This document shows positions 32,201 to 43,612 of a stretch of DNA of 64,000 nt, piece by piece (the stretch's first letter is position 1; each line of letters starts with the position of its first letter). Made by a program: the position numbers and the translations under genes. Origin of the DNA: Mastacembelus armatus (Eukaryota; Chordata; Actinopteri; Synbranchiformes; Mastacembelidae); NCBI RefSeq assembly GCF_900324485.2, contig NC_046649.1, positions 24,677,442 to 24,741,441 on the forward strand, written 5' to 3'. Below the pieces are notes generated by a model. The model made no database searches, was not told where the DNA came from, and worked only from the letters and a program-made list of their open reading frames with translations.

Positions 32201-34144
32201 AGCAGTTCAGTCTCATCATCAGCGGCAGCGCTCATCATAATGCAACCCGGCGAAAGGCCGTGGTGATTGGTTGAGATGGTAGACGGGTCACTGCGAGAGG
32301 GCGGGGCTTCAGATTAAATGGACTAAGCTGCAGATAAACACAATTAAAGGCCCAGACAGGAAGTGTGACACCAGAGCATGAAGCTGTGCTCCTCACCTGC
32401 AGAGCAGGGTTCTCTGTGGCTCTTCTCCATCAGTCTGACCGTGGGACTCTTCTTCACCCTCCTCTTCCTCATAGTCTTCTTCAATGGTGATTGCAGTGGT
32501 GGGCGCGGAGCCCCGTCTGCTGTCCTTCCTGCTCTCATTGCTCCTCTTCCTCCTGCTGTCAGCCGGAGGTTTGGACAGAGGATGATGGATGTGGAGAGAA
32601 GAGTGACGGTGGTCTGCAGCAGGAAAATAATTTATATTAATATTAAATCATCCATCCATCATCTGTACCCCTTTAGTCCTAACCAGGGTCCCAGGGAATA
32701 GCTGGAGCCTATCCCAGCTCTCTTTGGGTGAAAGGCAGGGGTCCACCCTGGACAGGTCCCCAGTCCATCACAGGGCCACATAGAGACAAACAACCTCACA
32801 CACTCACACTCACTCCTATGGGCAATTTAGAGTCACCAATCAACCTGACATACATGTTTTTGGACTGTGGGAGGAAACCAGAGTACCTGGAGAAAACCCA
32901 CACAAGCACAGGGAGAACATGCAGACTCCACACAGAAAGGCCCCTGATGGGTTTCAAACCAGGAACCTTCTTGCCGTGAGGCAACAGTGCTAACCACTCA
33001 CCCACCGTGCCGCCCATATATTAAGTCGTTAACATTAAAATAATGTTACATGCATAGGAGAATGCAGTGGCCTTCAAAAACCTGTTTATATGCAAAAACC
33101 CGAAGATCTGTTCCACTATGGCGTTCTCCAAGGACCCTGTCAGTTAGAAGGCACATTCCCATTAATGAAAAACTGGAATAAGTAGAACCTCGTCAAACAT
33201 TCTTCAGCTTCATTAAAGATCCAGTTAGCATCTCTGGACCTTCGTGAAGGACTCCTACAACCACAATAAGATCTGTAGAGCTGTTTGATCAAATTTTCCC
33301 AATAGCTTAATTAACCTGGAACCCCACCCCACACATAGGATCCAGAACTGCTGGAACCTGGATTCAATCTTGAAAAAGTAGAACCCCCTTTAAGAACCCA
33401 TGAAACTTTATTAAAGTTCTCAGAACCTTCTGAGATTCTTCTTGTCGTTGTCACAGACCCTTGCTTAATAACCAAGAGCACAAACTTTTCCAGTGAGCTC
33501 TAGAGCATCCAGGAAGATGGTGGAACCAGAAGAAGTCCTCTAGGATCCCTGAAACCTACTCTAAACTTCTTTAAACAGCCCAAAATTTATTAGTACCAAA
33601 CAACTAACGGGCCTCTGTAGTGGTTCTTGACAAACTGAAACCTCCTCAGTAATGTTTAAAACTTTCTCAAAAATCCTCAGAACCACCTGCAACTTTGACC
33701 CCCTAAAGATCAAACCCCCAAACCACCTAAAGATCAACACAACAAAGACCTTTGAAGTTCTGGCATCTCACCTTCAAAGTCCTGCTCATTGTAGACTCTG
33801 TGTTTCTCTGGCGGACTGGGAGCAGCTGGATGAAGAATCTGCTGGAAACGCTGCACATCAAAGGCCTTGTTCAGGTCTTCCTCTTCCTCGTTACCATGGC
33901 AACATGAAGCAGTAGGTACAGAAAGTGACTGCAGAAGGAGATGAGGCGGAGCCAGTAACACAGGTGAGCAATAAGAACTTGTTGTCACCATGGTGACATC
34001 ATGAACTGATGTTCACAACCACAATAATATCACCTCTTCACTATGAAGCAGTTAATGACACAGGTGTGAATATTGATTGATCTGACTCACTGCAGACAGA
34101 GCGAGGGCATCACCAGGACCCACAGAGTTCAGTTGTTGGCTCAT
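20206..34144 (-). CDS. slc4a2: Anion exchange protein 2 (SLC4 family Cl-/HCO3- exchanger)
   Basis: Electroneutral plasma-membrane Cl-/HCO3- exchanger. Twenty-one exons: 34091-34144, 33772-33928, 32397-32613, 32172-32290, 29966-30114, 27253-27433, 26538-26673, 26274-26421, 25789-25924, 25501-25685, 25150-25369, 24159-24362, 23855-24003, 23123-23317, 22719-22928, 22014-22103, 21753-21919, 21375-21628, 21121-21290, 20568-20741, 20206-20286. They sum to 1131 residues plus stop. The long N-terminus ([10 protein letters not shown], then a His-rich and acidic stretch) and [15 protein letters not shown] are AE2/AE3 features absent from AE1. The cytosolic domain has [19 protein letters not shown] and [15 protein letters not shown]. 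The membrane domain begins near residue 610 ([17 protein letters not shown]). An ectoloop carries NNS and NYT glycosylation sites. The end is [10 protein letters not shown]. Introns hold a 52-copy minisatellite, a SINE and a Tc1 relic. A tmub1-like neighbour supports slc4a2; slc4a3 is the main alternative. Confidence 0.9.
24436..24860 (+). mobile_element. Tc1/mariner-type transposase relic (C-terminal part)
   Basis: Within the slc4a2 intron between 24362 and 25150. The plus strand reads [17 protein letters not shown], matching the Tc1 catalytic-end motif PDLNPIE..WD with some substitutions, followed by a Lys-rich tail like the end of Tc1 transposases. Only the C-terminal part survives, and the frame is broken elsewhere. 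Terminal inverted repeats were not located, so the limits are approximate. It is inactive. Confidence 0.65.
27549..27830. mobile_element. Fold-back / TIR non-autonomous element copy A
   Basis: In the intron upstream of the slc4a2 exon at 27253-27433. It holds an internal inverted repeat: CCAGCTCCAGACGCTGAGA near 27566 is repeated in reverse complement (GCGTCTGGAGCTG) near 27670. The block at about 27707-27825 matches 54905-55040 in reverse orientation, and the block at 27560-27640 matches 55055-55135 in direct orientation. This is the arrangement expected of a palindromic non-autonomous DNA element. Confidence 0.6.
28700..28800. repeat. Interspersed repeat ends (AATAAA/ATTATT tail and a second fragment)
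   Basis: AAAGTGCTCTATAAATAAAG followed by an ATTATT tail looks like the 3' end of a LINE-type fish repeat. The adjoining GGTGTACCTAATAAAGTGG is a motif I know from many fish interspersed repeats. Both are short fragments, and family names are not assignable without a library. Confidence 0.4.
29100..29890. repeat. 15-bp minisatellite (about 52 copies) in slc4a2 intron
   Basis: Head-to-tail GACTCCACCTGTCTG / GACTCCACCTGACCG variants. Because the unit is 15 bp (five codons) and lacks stops on the minus strand, it creates several overlapping open frames of up to 208 codons (repeating [11 protein letters not shown]-like text) that are not genes. The array begins about 75 bp downstream, in gene sense, of the exon 29966-30114 donor. 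Point variants (T/C at two positions) are interleaved, suggesting repeated local duplication. Confidence 0.95.
32645..33016 (-). mobile_element. tRNA-derived SINE copy 2, near full length
   Basis: On the minus strand it begins GGCGGCACGGTGGGTGAGTG, with a tRNA-like A-box region and a B-box-like GGTTTGAAACC. A body (GCATGTTCTCCCTGTG, GTTTTCTCC) follows, and it ends in a (GGAT)n tail at the left. ATATTAA-like sequence on both sides may be its target-site duplication. It lies in the slc4a2 intron between the exons at 32397 and 33772. This is the longest copy in the window and the best guide to the family structure. Confidence 0.8.
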
Positions 34145-36228
34145 GGTCAGTGGTCAGAGGTGCTCAGCAGCAGAACCTGGAGATCAAAAACAATCACAGA
34201 AGAGACCAACGTGGATTCAAAAACCAGGTCTGAGAACAGGTACTCAGAAAGAAGAGGAGACAGAATAACATGAAATCCCTATTTCTGCCTTCAGAGGGTC
34301 AGATTCATTTTAAGGTGATTTTACTGAATCAACTGTGCAGATAATCCATACAATACCCTTTGGCAGAACAGCTGAATTAACCAAAGACAAATACAGCTTA
34401 TTTAATAGTAAAGCACCTGAACTGTTCTTTTGTAAATATTAAACAGATCTTTAAGGTGTAAAAACAAATAAATCCATCAATATATTCGATTTCAATATTG
34501 ATTCTTTTATCCAAATTAACCTGATTAAATCAGTGTAATTAACCAGCTGGTGAAACCAGAGGTCAGACTCTCAGGTAAAAGAATCAGACTGGATCAGAGC
34601 AGGTCCAGGGGCAGAGACAGTGAGTCAGCAGATCAGGTGTGGCCCTGACTAAGGACTGTCTTTATAGACAACAGCATAGTATTTTCTCCTTTGTCCTCTT
34701 TTAGTTGAAAAAACCATGCAGTGAAGTCTGGCAGATTTCTGTGTTGCAATATTGAACCAACAGAGCCTGCATGAACCATCAGTAGGGTTTGTTTTCTTAA
34801 AGCTTGTCCACACTAAAGCACCAGGCCAGAGCTTTCACATTTACCCAGATTTAGCCATAGTTTGTAACTATGTTTCACCAGCTGAGCCTCACGTTCACAC
34901 TGAGTCTCAGCTCAGTGTTCAGGCTTCTGGTTCCCTGGTTCTGGGCCTCAGTGTCCAGCAGCTGTTTCCAGAGCTGCAGCTGTGAAAAGCCACTGTCTTC
35001 TACCTGCTCAGCAGCAAACAGCAGACAAATACAGCCAGAGACCAGCTGGTGAATATAGTGGAGCATTTAGCAGCTAAATAGCCAGAGATTTCCCTCAGGA
35101 GGTGGTGGAGACCAAACCCAGAGCTCAAATTGAGGGAACACTGGGCTGATTCAGCAGGTGGACTCAGACACTGCTCCACATGGACCAGCAGGTTGGTCTG
35201 GACATGCTGGAGGTGGAAATAAACAGCTGATTGACCAAGTCCAGCATATCATCTAAAAAGTGACAATCTGTCAGTGCTGTGTTCACAATAGAAGTGCAGG
35301 TGTAACCTCACAGGTTCAGCCTAACGCAGGAACAGCCCAGAAGAACATGTCGACCTCCTGTCTGCTGATGTATTTTCAGCTTTAACAGCTCTGTGTGGAC
35401 GAGTTTCTGCTGATCTGAGTTCAGTCTGAATGTGTGAAACAGGAAGAGAGCTGAAGCCTACCTCAGTGTCCTCGCAGCACTGAAAGAGGGAAATTATAAT
35501 TCACAGACTGAAGCCAGCAGGGAGAACACGGGGGGGCAGAGGGTATGGGGGGGGGCAGACAGAGGGGAGGGGGGGTGGCAGGGGGGACGGGGGGGAGATG
35601 AAAAGAGACGACAGGAAACACAGGAAGCAGGAGGACAGAAGCAGACGGAGACAGAAAGAGAAAAGGTCCAACTCTCCACAGAAACCTGATTGGCTCAAGG
35701 TCACCACGGCAACCAGGCTGTCAGTCAAGGCTAGTCCTGCCCCCTGGCTGTCCACACAGATACACACACATATGTGTGTTTTCATGCCTCGTGGGGACTT
35801 TTCATGGACTTACATTCATTTCTTGGACACTTACACTAACCACTACTTCTCTAACCCCCTCAACCCAACCTAACACTAACCTTCCCCTAACTCTACACTA
35901 ACACTAACCTTCCCCTAACATTAACTCTACACTAACCTACCACTAACCTTCACCTGTAAAATGCAGTGATTTCCATGGTAGAGACGAGCATGTGGTCCCC
36001 CACATTATGTATCAATATGTACCAAGTACACAAATGTACACACGACATCATCACTCACCTGATTGCATCATCATCAAGAACAGAAACATGTTTTCATCTG
36101 ACCTCTGACCTCCACATCAGGTTTTCCTGCACGGCTGTGTGTGTGTTCGTACCTTGTCAGTGCTGAGTTGTCGTCGAGGGCAAACACTCACCTGGGCAGC
36201 CTCTCCACCTGCTTTTATAACACCACAG

Positions 36229-36262
<34 letters not shown>

Positions 36263-37690
36263 CTAATTAACCACAACAACAATTATCCACAGCCTCACAA
36301 CCTGAGTGTTTACATGTAATTATCTGTGTAAGTATGTGTGTGTTTATAAATGAATGTATGGGAACGTACATATGTGATGGTTCTCTGCACACACACACAC
36401 CAAACTCAGGAACACAGGAACCCCTGTGTCAGGCCCAGTCGGTTTATTAGGAACCCCTGTGTCAGGCCCAGTCGGTTTATTAGGAACCCCTGTGTCAGGC
36501 CCAGTCGGTTTATTAGGAACCCCTGTGTCAGGCCCAGTCGGTTTATTAGGACCCGCAGCACAAAAGATGGAGAAGGTGGCGTGGTAATAACCAGAGCAAA
36601 TCATTTATTAAACTGTGAGTGTGTTGGGTGGGCAGGAGATCCTGTGGTGGCTGGTGACCTTGGACACATTATGCCTCACACCATGCCTTGTCAGCTGCTA
36701 AAGTGCTGTCTCCACATTGCTCTAAAACTAGCCTGAAACATTTCAAACATATTGTTACCCTGCAGGTGGGCTACAAACTGGTTTGAAACAACCTTTTCTA
36801 AAATTTTACATTAAAACAAGAGTTTAGAAATGGATCTAAAACTACTCAAAACAGAGGAATCCATATTAGGAGTCTTTGAGAGAGGCTGCAGTCTTCAGTC
36901 ATCAGTCACTGGGTATACTGATTTAACCAGGGTTCCTTATTGTGGGATTGCTTCCTGTATTTGTAGATGGCAGCCAGCACAGTTTGAGTGACGGTTAAAA
37001 GGGAGACTGATGTAGCACAAAATTAAATTTCAACTGTTTGGCCATCGGAACCAAACAGCTGTGCACAAATGACGTTGTTGTTCTTCACGTCAGTTCAGTC
37101 TGTGCATGGTGGCAGTTTAGGAGCTCAGGGGGTTCACACCTGGTACATGTCCCTGACAGACAACAAACACACAACCAGCAGATCTGATGGGAACAGCAGG
37201 AACCTCAGGGATGTGGACTCACCCTGACTGATTTTGTGTTGATCTTTCACTCCTTCACAGAGGTATGAGTGTGTGTGTATGTGTGTGTTAATCTGCTGTT
37301 TTATGTGGCAGCAGTCTGATCCCTGTTTGTTTACTGTCGCTGCACCGCTTTTATTCTGACGTGTTCAGTAAACACAACAGGAAGTTCACCTGCGTCAGGT
37401 TGCGTGGGAACCTGCGGGTAACAAAGACACACCTTGACCTGCAGCTGTTCACAGGAAAATGCATACACAGCAGCTCCAGCTGTTTGTACGTGTTGTGTTT
37501 GTGTCTGTACTGATATGTGACCGTGTCACTGCTGCTGCTGTTCATGTTTGTAATGTAGAGAAATACTTCACTTCCACTTTTCATGCACTTTGGTTTGATT
37601 CTACTATTCTTCTACTAGACCAGGGCTCTCCAACCGTGGTCCTGGAGCGTTGCTGTCCTGCTTGTTTTCCACATATTCAGATATACGTGT
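34145..37690. other. Intergenic region slc4a2-ttc19
   Basis: No coding exon recognised. It should contain the slc4a2 promoter and any 5' UTR exons, which I could not place. Visible contents are a G-rich run at 35527-35596, a degenerate TAACACTAACC-type low-complexity stretch at about 35860-35950, a (GT)n run at 36230-36253, a four-copy tandem repeat (separate entry), and a CCAGGGCTCTCCAACCGTGG motif near 37620 like the terminal repeat of fish hAT elements. Confidence 0.5.
36418..36553. repeat. 33-bp tandem repeat, four near-identical copies
   Basis: The unit AACCCCTGTGTCAGGCCC then AGTCGGTTTATTAGG (33 bp) is repeated four times with essentially no divergence, so the array looks recent. Period 33 is 11 codons, which produces repetitive frames on both strands that are not genes. 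Confidence 0.95.
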
Positions 37691-38028
37691 TGTGAAGACA
37701 AAGGCTGCATCTGTTCGTGACACTGATTTATTCAAGTTGCAGCAGCTTCAATAATGTGAGCAGGAAGAAACATTTAGATTGTCACAGAAACTCAATGGAA
37801 ATCTCACAAAACAACTGACAAACCTCAACCCTGGAACACAAACCAGGTCTTTATGGGGCCTGGGATGGGGTCATCCTCTGTATCTGAACTGTAGACTGCA
37901 TGAGGATATATAGTCCTGATTGGGTGGGAGAAGCCATCTGAATCCTGTTAGTAGTTGTGCTGGACTGATGGACTCAGGTCATGGTCTAAGGAGTCTGTCC
38001 ATCCCCAAACTAAAACCACCAGTCCCTG

Positions 38029-40277
38029 TCAGTCACTCCTGTGCTCCTCTTCCTTCTTCTCCTGGTCCCTCTTCTTCTTCACCTCCTTCAGTCCCTCTTG
38101 GATTTTGTATACAGCCTCCTGATCTCCGGCCAGTCGGGCCAAACTCAGAGCCTCCTGGTAGAACCTGACTGAGTCCTCCAGCCGACCTGAAGAGGACAGA
38201 GACATATCAGACCACATTCATACACTGGGTTCTGAAGACCTGGACTCGATGACCTTTGACCTGGCCTGACCTTTGTGCAGCAGGATGCCAGCCATGTTTC
38301 CTAGCAGCACATGCTGGTCTGGGTGTCCAGTGCAACGACTCAGGTCCACGGCCTGCTGGACCAGTGCTAGGGCATCGTCATGACAACCTTGCAGATCGAA
38401 GATAGTGGCCAGGTCGCTCATCAGCACGAGAGTCTGGGACAAGAGGATGCCATCAATTTAGTTTGTTTGGATCTGGACTTAAACATCAAAAGGTTTTAGA
38501 AAACGCTGTCATGTAATTCCCTGCAGGGGACCCAGTTTCACCAGTGTGGATGTGTTCCTACCTGGGGGTGTGTCTCCCCCTGCTCCTGGCGGCAGATGTC
38601 GAGGGCGTTCTGGTAGTCCTGTTTGGCCTGGCTCAAGTGCAGCCTTGATGCTTGGTATCGAGCTCGTGAGTCCAAACACAGACCGAGGAGGAGGCGAGTC
38701 TCCTTCCTCAGAGCCTCCTGCTCCTCTGGCAGTACAGCAGGAACAAGTGTCAGACTGAACCTGTTCTGACTGGACAAACTCACAGGTCTAGTTACGGCAG
38801 GTAAACTCTGACTAAAATAAATAACACCTGGGTCTCACCTGTCTGCTCGTCCGCTGGTAGCTCCTTCTGTTTCTGCAGTTTGGCCTCAAGAGACTCTGTG
38901 CAGAACCGGAACCCGTGCTCTGCAAGCTCCGCCCTCACACACACAAACAGAGAAACAAACCAACGGTTGAATTTTTTTGTTGTTGTCGCAGAAGGTGCTG
39001 ATCATGGGTGTACTAAGGAGAACTGGAAACCAGATCACAAGAGGGTGCCCAGACTCTGAACATAAAAACATCTGGATGCTTCAAACAGCATTTTGTGTTC
39101 CTGTATGTGTCAATACTGATCCTGAATCTGAACCAGAACCTGAATCTGGTCCTGATCCTAGACCTGGACTTGCAGCTTATTGTAGTGAACTCCAGTCCTC
39201 ACTTGTTCTGCTCAGCATAGATGGTGGCGAGTTTCAGGGACATCTCAATGATGGCATTGTCGTCCTGGAAACAGATAGGAAGTCACTAAGACAGTAACTA
39301 ACACACACACACACACACGCACACACACACTGACCTCAGGGGTTCCTCCTGACAGCATGAAGCTCATCGCTGCTTTGAAGAGTTTCTCTGCCTGTAAGGA
39401 AGGTTTTTGTGTCTGTGACCTGAAACACAATGTTGTGTGACAATAAGCTGCTGGGCTGTGACTGGTTGGTACTCACCTGGTCCAGCTGACCCTGGACGTA
39501 GGCCAGATTTGCCATCTGAAGAAACACACAGAACTGTGTCAGAGCAGGTCACACAGCAGCAGGTTTACAGCCTGAGCATCGGCAGGCAGGTGTGTCATGG
39601 CTGCTTACCAGGCTGTAGGTGTAGATGATGGCCTGGGTGTTGTGGGTCTGATGAGCCAGAACGACAGCCTGATGGAGCAGGCCTGAGGCCGCCTGCAGCT
39701 GCCCCCGGTGCAGACTCAGCTGGACTCAGAAACACAGAGAAATTCCCAAGCTACCCAGCAGTATGGAAAGTACTTCAAATTAGAAGTATATAAGGTAGTT
39801 AACATTAGAATCCAATAATATCAGATCCATTCATGTGAAATGGGCTACTACTGTATTATCAGTATTTTGAAGGAGCAGACTTGTGTGAATCTCTAATACA
39901 AATATTTATTGTTTATTATTTGATTTTATTCACTTCCTGCAGACGTCGGACACATGATGAGTTAACAAGTTCAAATTTTATCTTCATGAATCTGAAAACT
40001 TGAATCTTGTCTGTGACAGAAGTTGAATTTCTATTTGAAGAAAAGCTTCTGTTTCTCAAAGCTGCAGCTCAGTAACATTAACCAACATCAGTATTAACCA
40101 ACTAACTAACTAACCAACCAACTAACCAACCACTACAGTTAGTGGCCCTGGTACCTTGGCCTTCTTCAGCAGCAGGATCGTCTCATCCTCTTTTCTTTGG
40201 GCTTCATCTCGTTCGTCCTCATCAGAACTGAATAGGGAAAAGGCTGCTGGCGCGCACGCACGCACGCACGCACACAC

Positions 40278-40315
<38 letters not shown>

Positions 40316-41343
40316 ACAAACACGCACACACACGCACACACAGACACAAACACACACACAGACAAACACGCACACACACGCACACAGACACAAACACAAA
40401 AACAAACACACAGACAGACAAACACACAGACACACACACAAATACACACACTCACGCAAACACACAGACAAACACACACGCACACAGACAAACACACACA
40501 CACACACACATGCACACAGACAAACACAAACATACACACACACAAACACAAAGACACACACAGACAGACAGACAAACACACAGACACACACAAAGACACA
40601 GACACACACAGACAGACAGACAAACACACAGACACACACAAATACACAGACAAACACAAACATACACACACACAAACACAAAGACACACACACACAGACA
40701 GACAGACAAACACACAGACACACACAAATACACACAGACAAACACAAACATACACACACACACACAAAGACACAAACAAACACACAGACAGACAGACACA
40801 CACACACACACACACAGACACACACACACACCAGAGACAGTTAAACTAGCTCAACTAAATGACGCGCAAAGACGGAACATCTGCAGATCTCTCTGGGCCT
40901 TTGCGGGACTCACTGACCGACTGCTGCCCACAGGACTCCTGCTCGGCTCCGTGTGCTCTGGAAGTTTCTCCCCATCGACTCGGGTCTGCTCGTCTTTTCC
41001 CAGCGGGATCCGCGACCCTGCTCCCTGACAGGGCGCAGACAGAAGGACGTTTGGGTGACATTAATCCAAATTATATTTTCGGTTCATTTCATTTGTAACA
41101 GGTTTGGACAAATTAATGGAAACACTCCTGGGCTGAAATTTAAAGTGTAAGATGCTGCACATGGGTGTGCACGTGGACCTGGACACGCCCCCAGACTCCG
41201 TACACACTCACCTGCAGCACAGCGACTCACCTGCGGTCCACGTCCAGGTTTCCCGTGGAGATCCGCCTCAGATTTGCTCCCGATCCCCAGAACCGGTTCA
41301 GGGTCTGACAGAGGACAGCACGACGCACACAGGAGGCCGCCAT
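38029..41343 (-). CDS. ttc19: Tetratricopeptide repeat protein 19, mitochondrial
   Basis: Inner-membrane factor for respiratory complex III assembly and turnover of Rieske-protein fragments. Eleven exons: 41231-41343, 40914-41024, 40155-40227, 39609-39719, 39477-39515, 39335-39391, 39203-39264, 38839-38933, 38562-38725, 38271-38433 and 38029-38186. They sum to 381 residues plus stop, almost exactly human length (380). The N-terminus [19 protein letters not shown] is a basic amphipathic targeting sequence, followed by a hydrophobic stretch ending exon 2. TTC19 landmarks in order: [84 protein letters not shown] and [15 protein letters not shown]. The TPR helices end in a Lys/Glu-rich tail. Intron 2 carries a ~0.6 kb CA-type array. 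AATAAA on this strand (37727-37732) is a likely poly(A) signal. Confidence 0.95.
40250..40835. repeat. Compound (CA)n / ACACAGACA microsatellite array in ttc19 intron 2
   Basis: About 585 bp of CA dinucleotide repeats interrupted by ACAGACAGACAAACACA and CACAAACACAAACATACACA blocks that themselves recur as ~100-bp higher-order repeats (compare 40520-40600 with 40640-40730). It creates long Cys/Val-rich and Thr/His-rich open frames on both strands that are not genes. It fills most of the intron between ttc19 exons 2 and 3. Confidence 0.95.
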
Positions 41344-41349
41344 CTTTAC

Positions 41350-42040
41350 TGTTTACATAACGCCCGGAAGTCACGAGGTGTGCCTTCACATTCAAAGCAG
41401 AGGAGAGAAAAAGAACTATATAATATAAATTTTAGCTAATTTAAAATAAACCTTTTGACATTATTTGTGATTGTGAGCCCCCCTTTTGAAATGATGAGCT
41501 TAGTTACAGTGAGATTATTTTCTGAAATCGACTAATATTTAAAATCTTTTTGAATGTTCATGAGGATTCAATCAAATCAGTAACAAAAAGTTTCTAAAAC
41601 ATGTGAAAGTCATTATGACAAACATTTCCTGCATTACTGCGATGTGGAAACTTATTTCTAACCTGTGATGTGTTTTGTTCATTTACTCAAACACTGAACT
41701 ACAGTTTTTAACATTTCTCTGATTAAACTTCATAAACTCACATGAATGAATGACTGATCACCTTACAGGACACAATGAATACTTTTACTTGAAGCACATT
41801 TGACAGAAAGTACTTGAACTTTTATTTCAGCAGGTTATTTGTAAAATGTTGTAGTTCTATTTTTATTGATTCCAGTAATAAAAATACTGGGAAGCACCTG
41901 ATTTTCTCTGGGACACACAAAACCCAATCTGTCTGCTCAAATAGAAATTTCAGATTTATTTGAGTTTGATTTTATCCCATAGCTCCTAAAAACTGATCTG
42001 GAATCAGTGTTGGGGACAGCAGAAAACACAAGCACACGTT
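41350..42040. other. Short intergenic region between ttc19 5' end and zinc-finger gene 3' end
   Basis: About 0.7 kb, AT-rich away from the ttc19 5' end, and no exon seen. The ttc19 promoter must lie at about 41344-41450. AATAAA on the minus strand at 42048-42053 is a candidate end for the zinc-finger transcript, which would then have a ~1.55 kb 3' UTR. Confidence 0.5.
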
Positions 42041-42984
42041 TGAGTCTTTTATTGTGAAAGTGGAGAGCAGGATGTAGCATAACATTTCATTTCATGACCA
42101 CATGGTCACGGTCCAGTACCTGTCATGACGGCACACAGAACAAGTCTGTCGTCATTTGTCTTTCTGCTGCGCCGAGACCTGATTGGCCGCTGTCTGGCTG
42201 ATTGTGGAAAACGGTGACAGGAACTCAGACCCTGCACAACAGCTGCAACAGACTGAACATACAGATTGGATTTTCTGCTCAGCTCTTTCATTCTGTCTCA
42301 TCACAAGTCTCATGGTCATTTCTCTAGTGTACACACAGCAACACTACCGAAAATGTTCATGTTTCACTTTAATCCATCAAGACCTCTCGATCGGCCTGGA
42401 ACTAGTGAGTTTTCTTCCTTTGGAAAACTGTTGTTTACATTACTAAAATTAACTTTTAAAAATGGCGGTGGCCTGTGCTGCAAGTTAGTGTTTGATGTAC
42501 ATCACTCGTTTGTATTGTATTATTGTACTGGAAAGTACCTACTCTAACGTAGGAGCTAAAAACGTCCCCTGAAATATTGTTCTAAGAACTATTCTAGTTC
42601 TCAGTTCCTGGTCACTGTCAACAGCAAGTCCAGTATTGTCCAATCAGCCTTTTACAGTTTCAGACAAGGAGACACAGGTAGAGATACAGCGATGCAGGTT
42701 CATGTGAAATCACACAGACTCAAAGTATCTGATTGCTTACAGACTGGAGCTGGTCCTTAGTCCAAACAGGGTTTTTGGTCTAGAAAGACACAAACTCCTG
42801 GTTCTGAACAAGCAGCTTTGGGCTAAACACACTGTGGAGTAAGAAAACTGTTAAACGCAAAAAGCTGAAACTTTCAGGCACTGTGCCCCCAAACCCCAGA
42901 CAAAAGTGACCCGCCCCCCACAGAACAAAAAATAGGCACATTTTTCAATGAGCAGACCTTTTGTCCAATCATCTCCTCTCCACA

Positions 42985-43040
42985 GGTTTGTATGATAGAC
43001 AGATAGATAGATACTTTAGTCGTCCCCCATGGGGGAAATT
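42985..43040. repeat. (GATA)n-tailed interspersed repeat fragment
   Basis: GATAGACAGATAGATAGATA followed by CTTTAGTCGTCCCCCATGGG and GGGAAATT. This matches the very common fish repeat end of the form ACTTTATT..TCCCC..GGGGGAAATT. Short fragment; it lies in the presumed 3' UTR of the zinc-finger gene. Confidence 0.5.
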
Positions 43041-43257
43041 AAGAAGATGTGAGGAGAGTGTTCAGAAAATGCAAGAACCATGTTCTGACCTGCACTCATA
43101 AATACACTGATACTACAGATAACTAGGACTATTACAGGAGTTTGTCACTCAGTGTTACCTTTACCTTACTTCTATATGGAGGCTAATTATGGACTACATT
43201 TCCCATAATGCTTTGACAGATGGGATATACTGCTATATTGTTGATACAAATTATTCT

Positions 43258-43395
43258 TCAGCAGAATTCACTGTGATCAGCTGCTGTTTGCAGTGAGCCC
43301 ATGGATGCACAGACAACAGTCCCTGGATCACTGTGATACTGAAGGAAACTTACAAACAGCAGGGATCTGAATGAGGTTCTGCAGCCTGTTTACTC
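43258..43395. repeat. Dispersed repeat copy 2 (pair with 13885-14045)
   Basis: Shares TGTGATCAGCTGCTGTTTGC and ACTGAAGGAAACTT with the copy in trim55 intron 1. It lies in the presumed 3' UTR of the zinc-finger gene, about 220 bp downstream of its stop codon. Confidence 0.7.
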
Positions 43396-43612
43396 CGTAT
43401 CGTGGCAGAATCGTCGTCATGTGAGAATGAGATCGCATAGGGGCCTGAATCAGGATCGAGATTATAAAGCGATTTATCGCACAGTTGTACTGCATACACC
43501 TGTCCCTGTTACCTCCCAGTGTCTTATTCGTCCTGTGGAGGTCTCAGTCTGTAGACCTCCGTCAGTAGGGGCAGTGTTTCGGGAGTGTCACAGGTAGTAT
43601 TTTCTGGTGGAC

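Noticed and set aside
32650-33017. Frames shared between 17.3 kb and 32.7 kb ([19 protein letters not shown])
   Set aside because: Identical text in several places is SINE sequence, not a gene family.
20206-34144. Band 3 (slc4a1) as identity of the anion exchanger
   Set aside because: The ~570-residue cytosolic N-terminus, the VRRHLVRR block, [16 protein letters not shown] and the tmub1 neighbour fit AE2 better.
35860-35950. Interstitial telomere remnant
   Set aside because: TAACACTAACC-type repeats are degenerate and lack TTAGGG/CCCTAA runs; ordinary low-complexity sequence.
40122-41028. 290-codon His/Thr-rich and 221-codon Cys/Val-rich frames
   Set aside because: Translations of CA/GT repeats inside ttc19 intron 2.
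38029-41343. A kinesin-light-chain-like TPR gene
   Set aside because: TTC19-specific segments and exact length match; no kinesin light-chain coiled coil.
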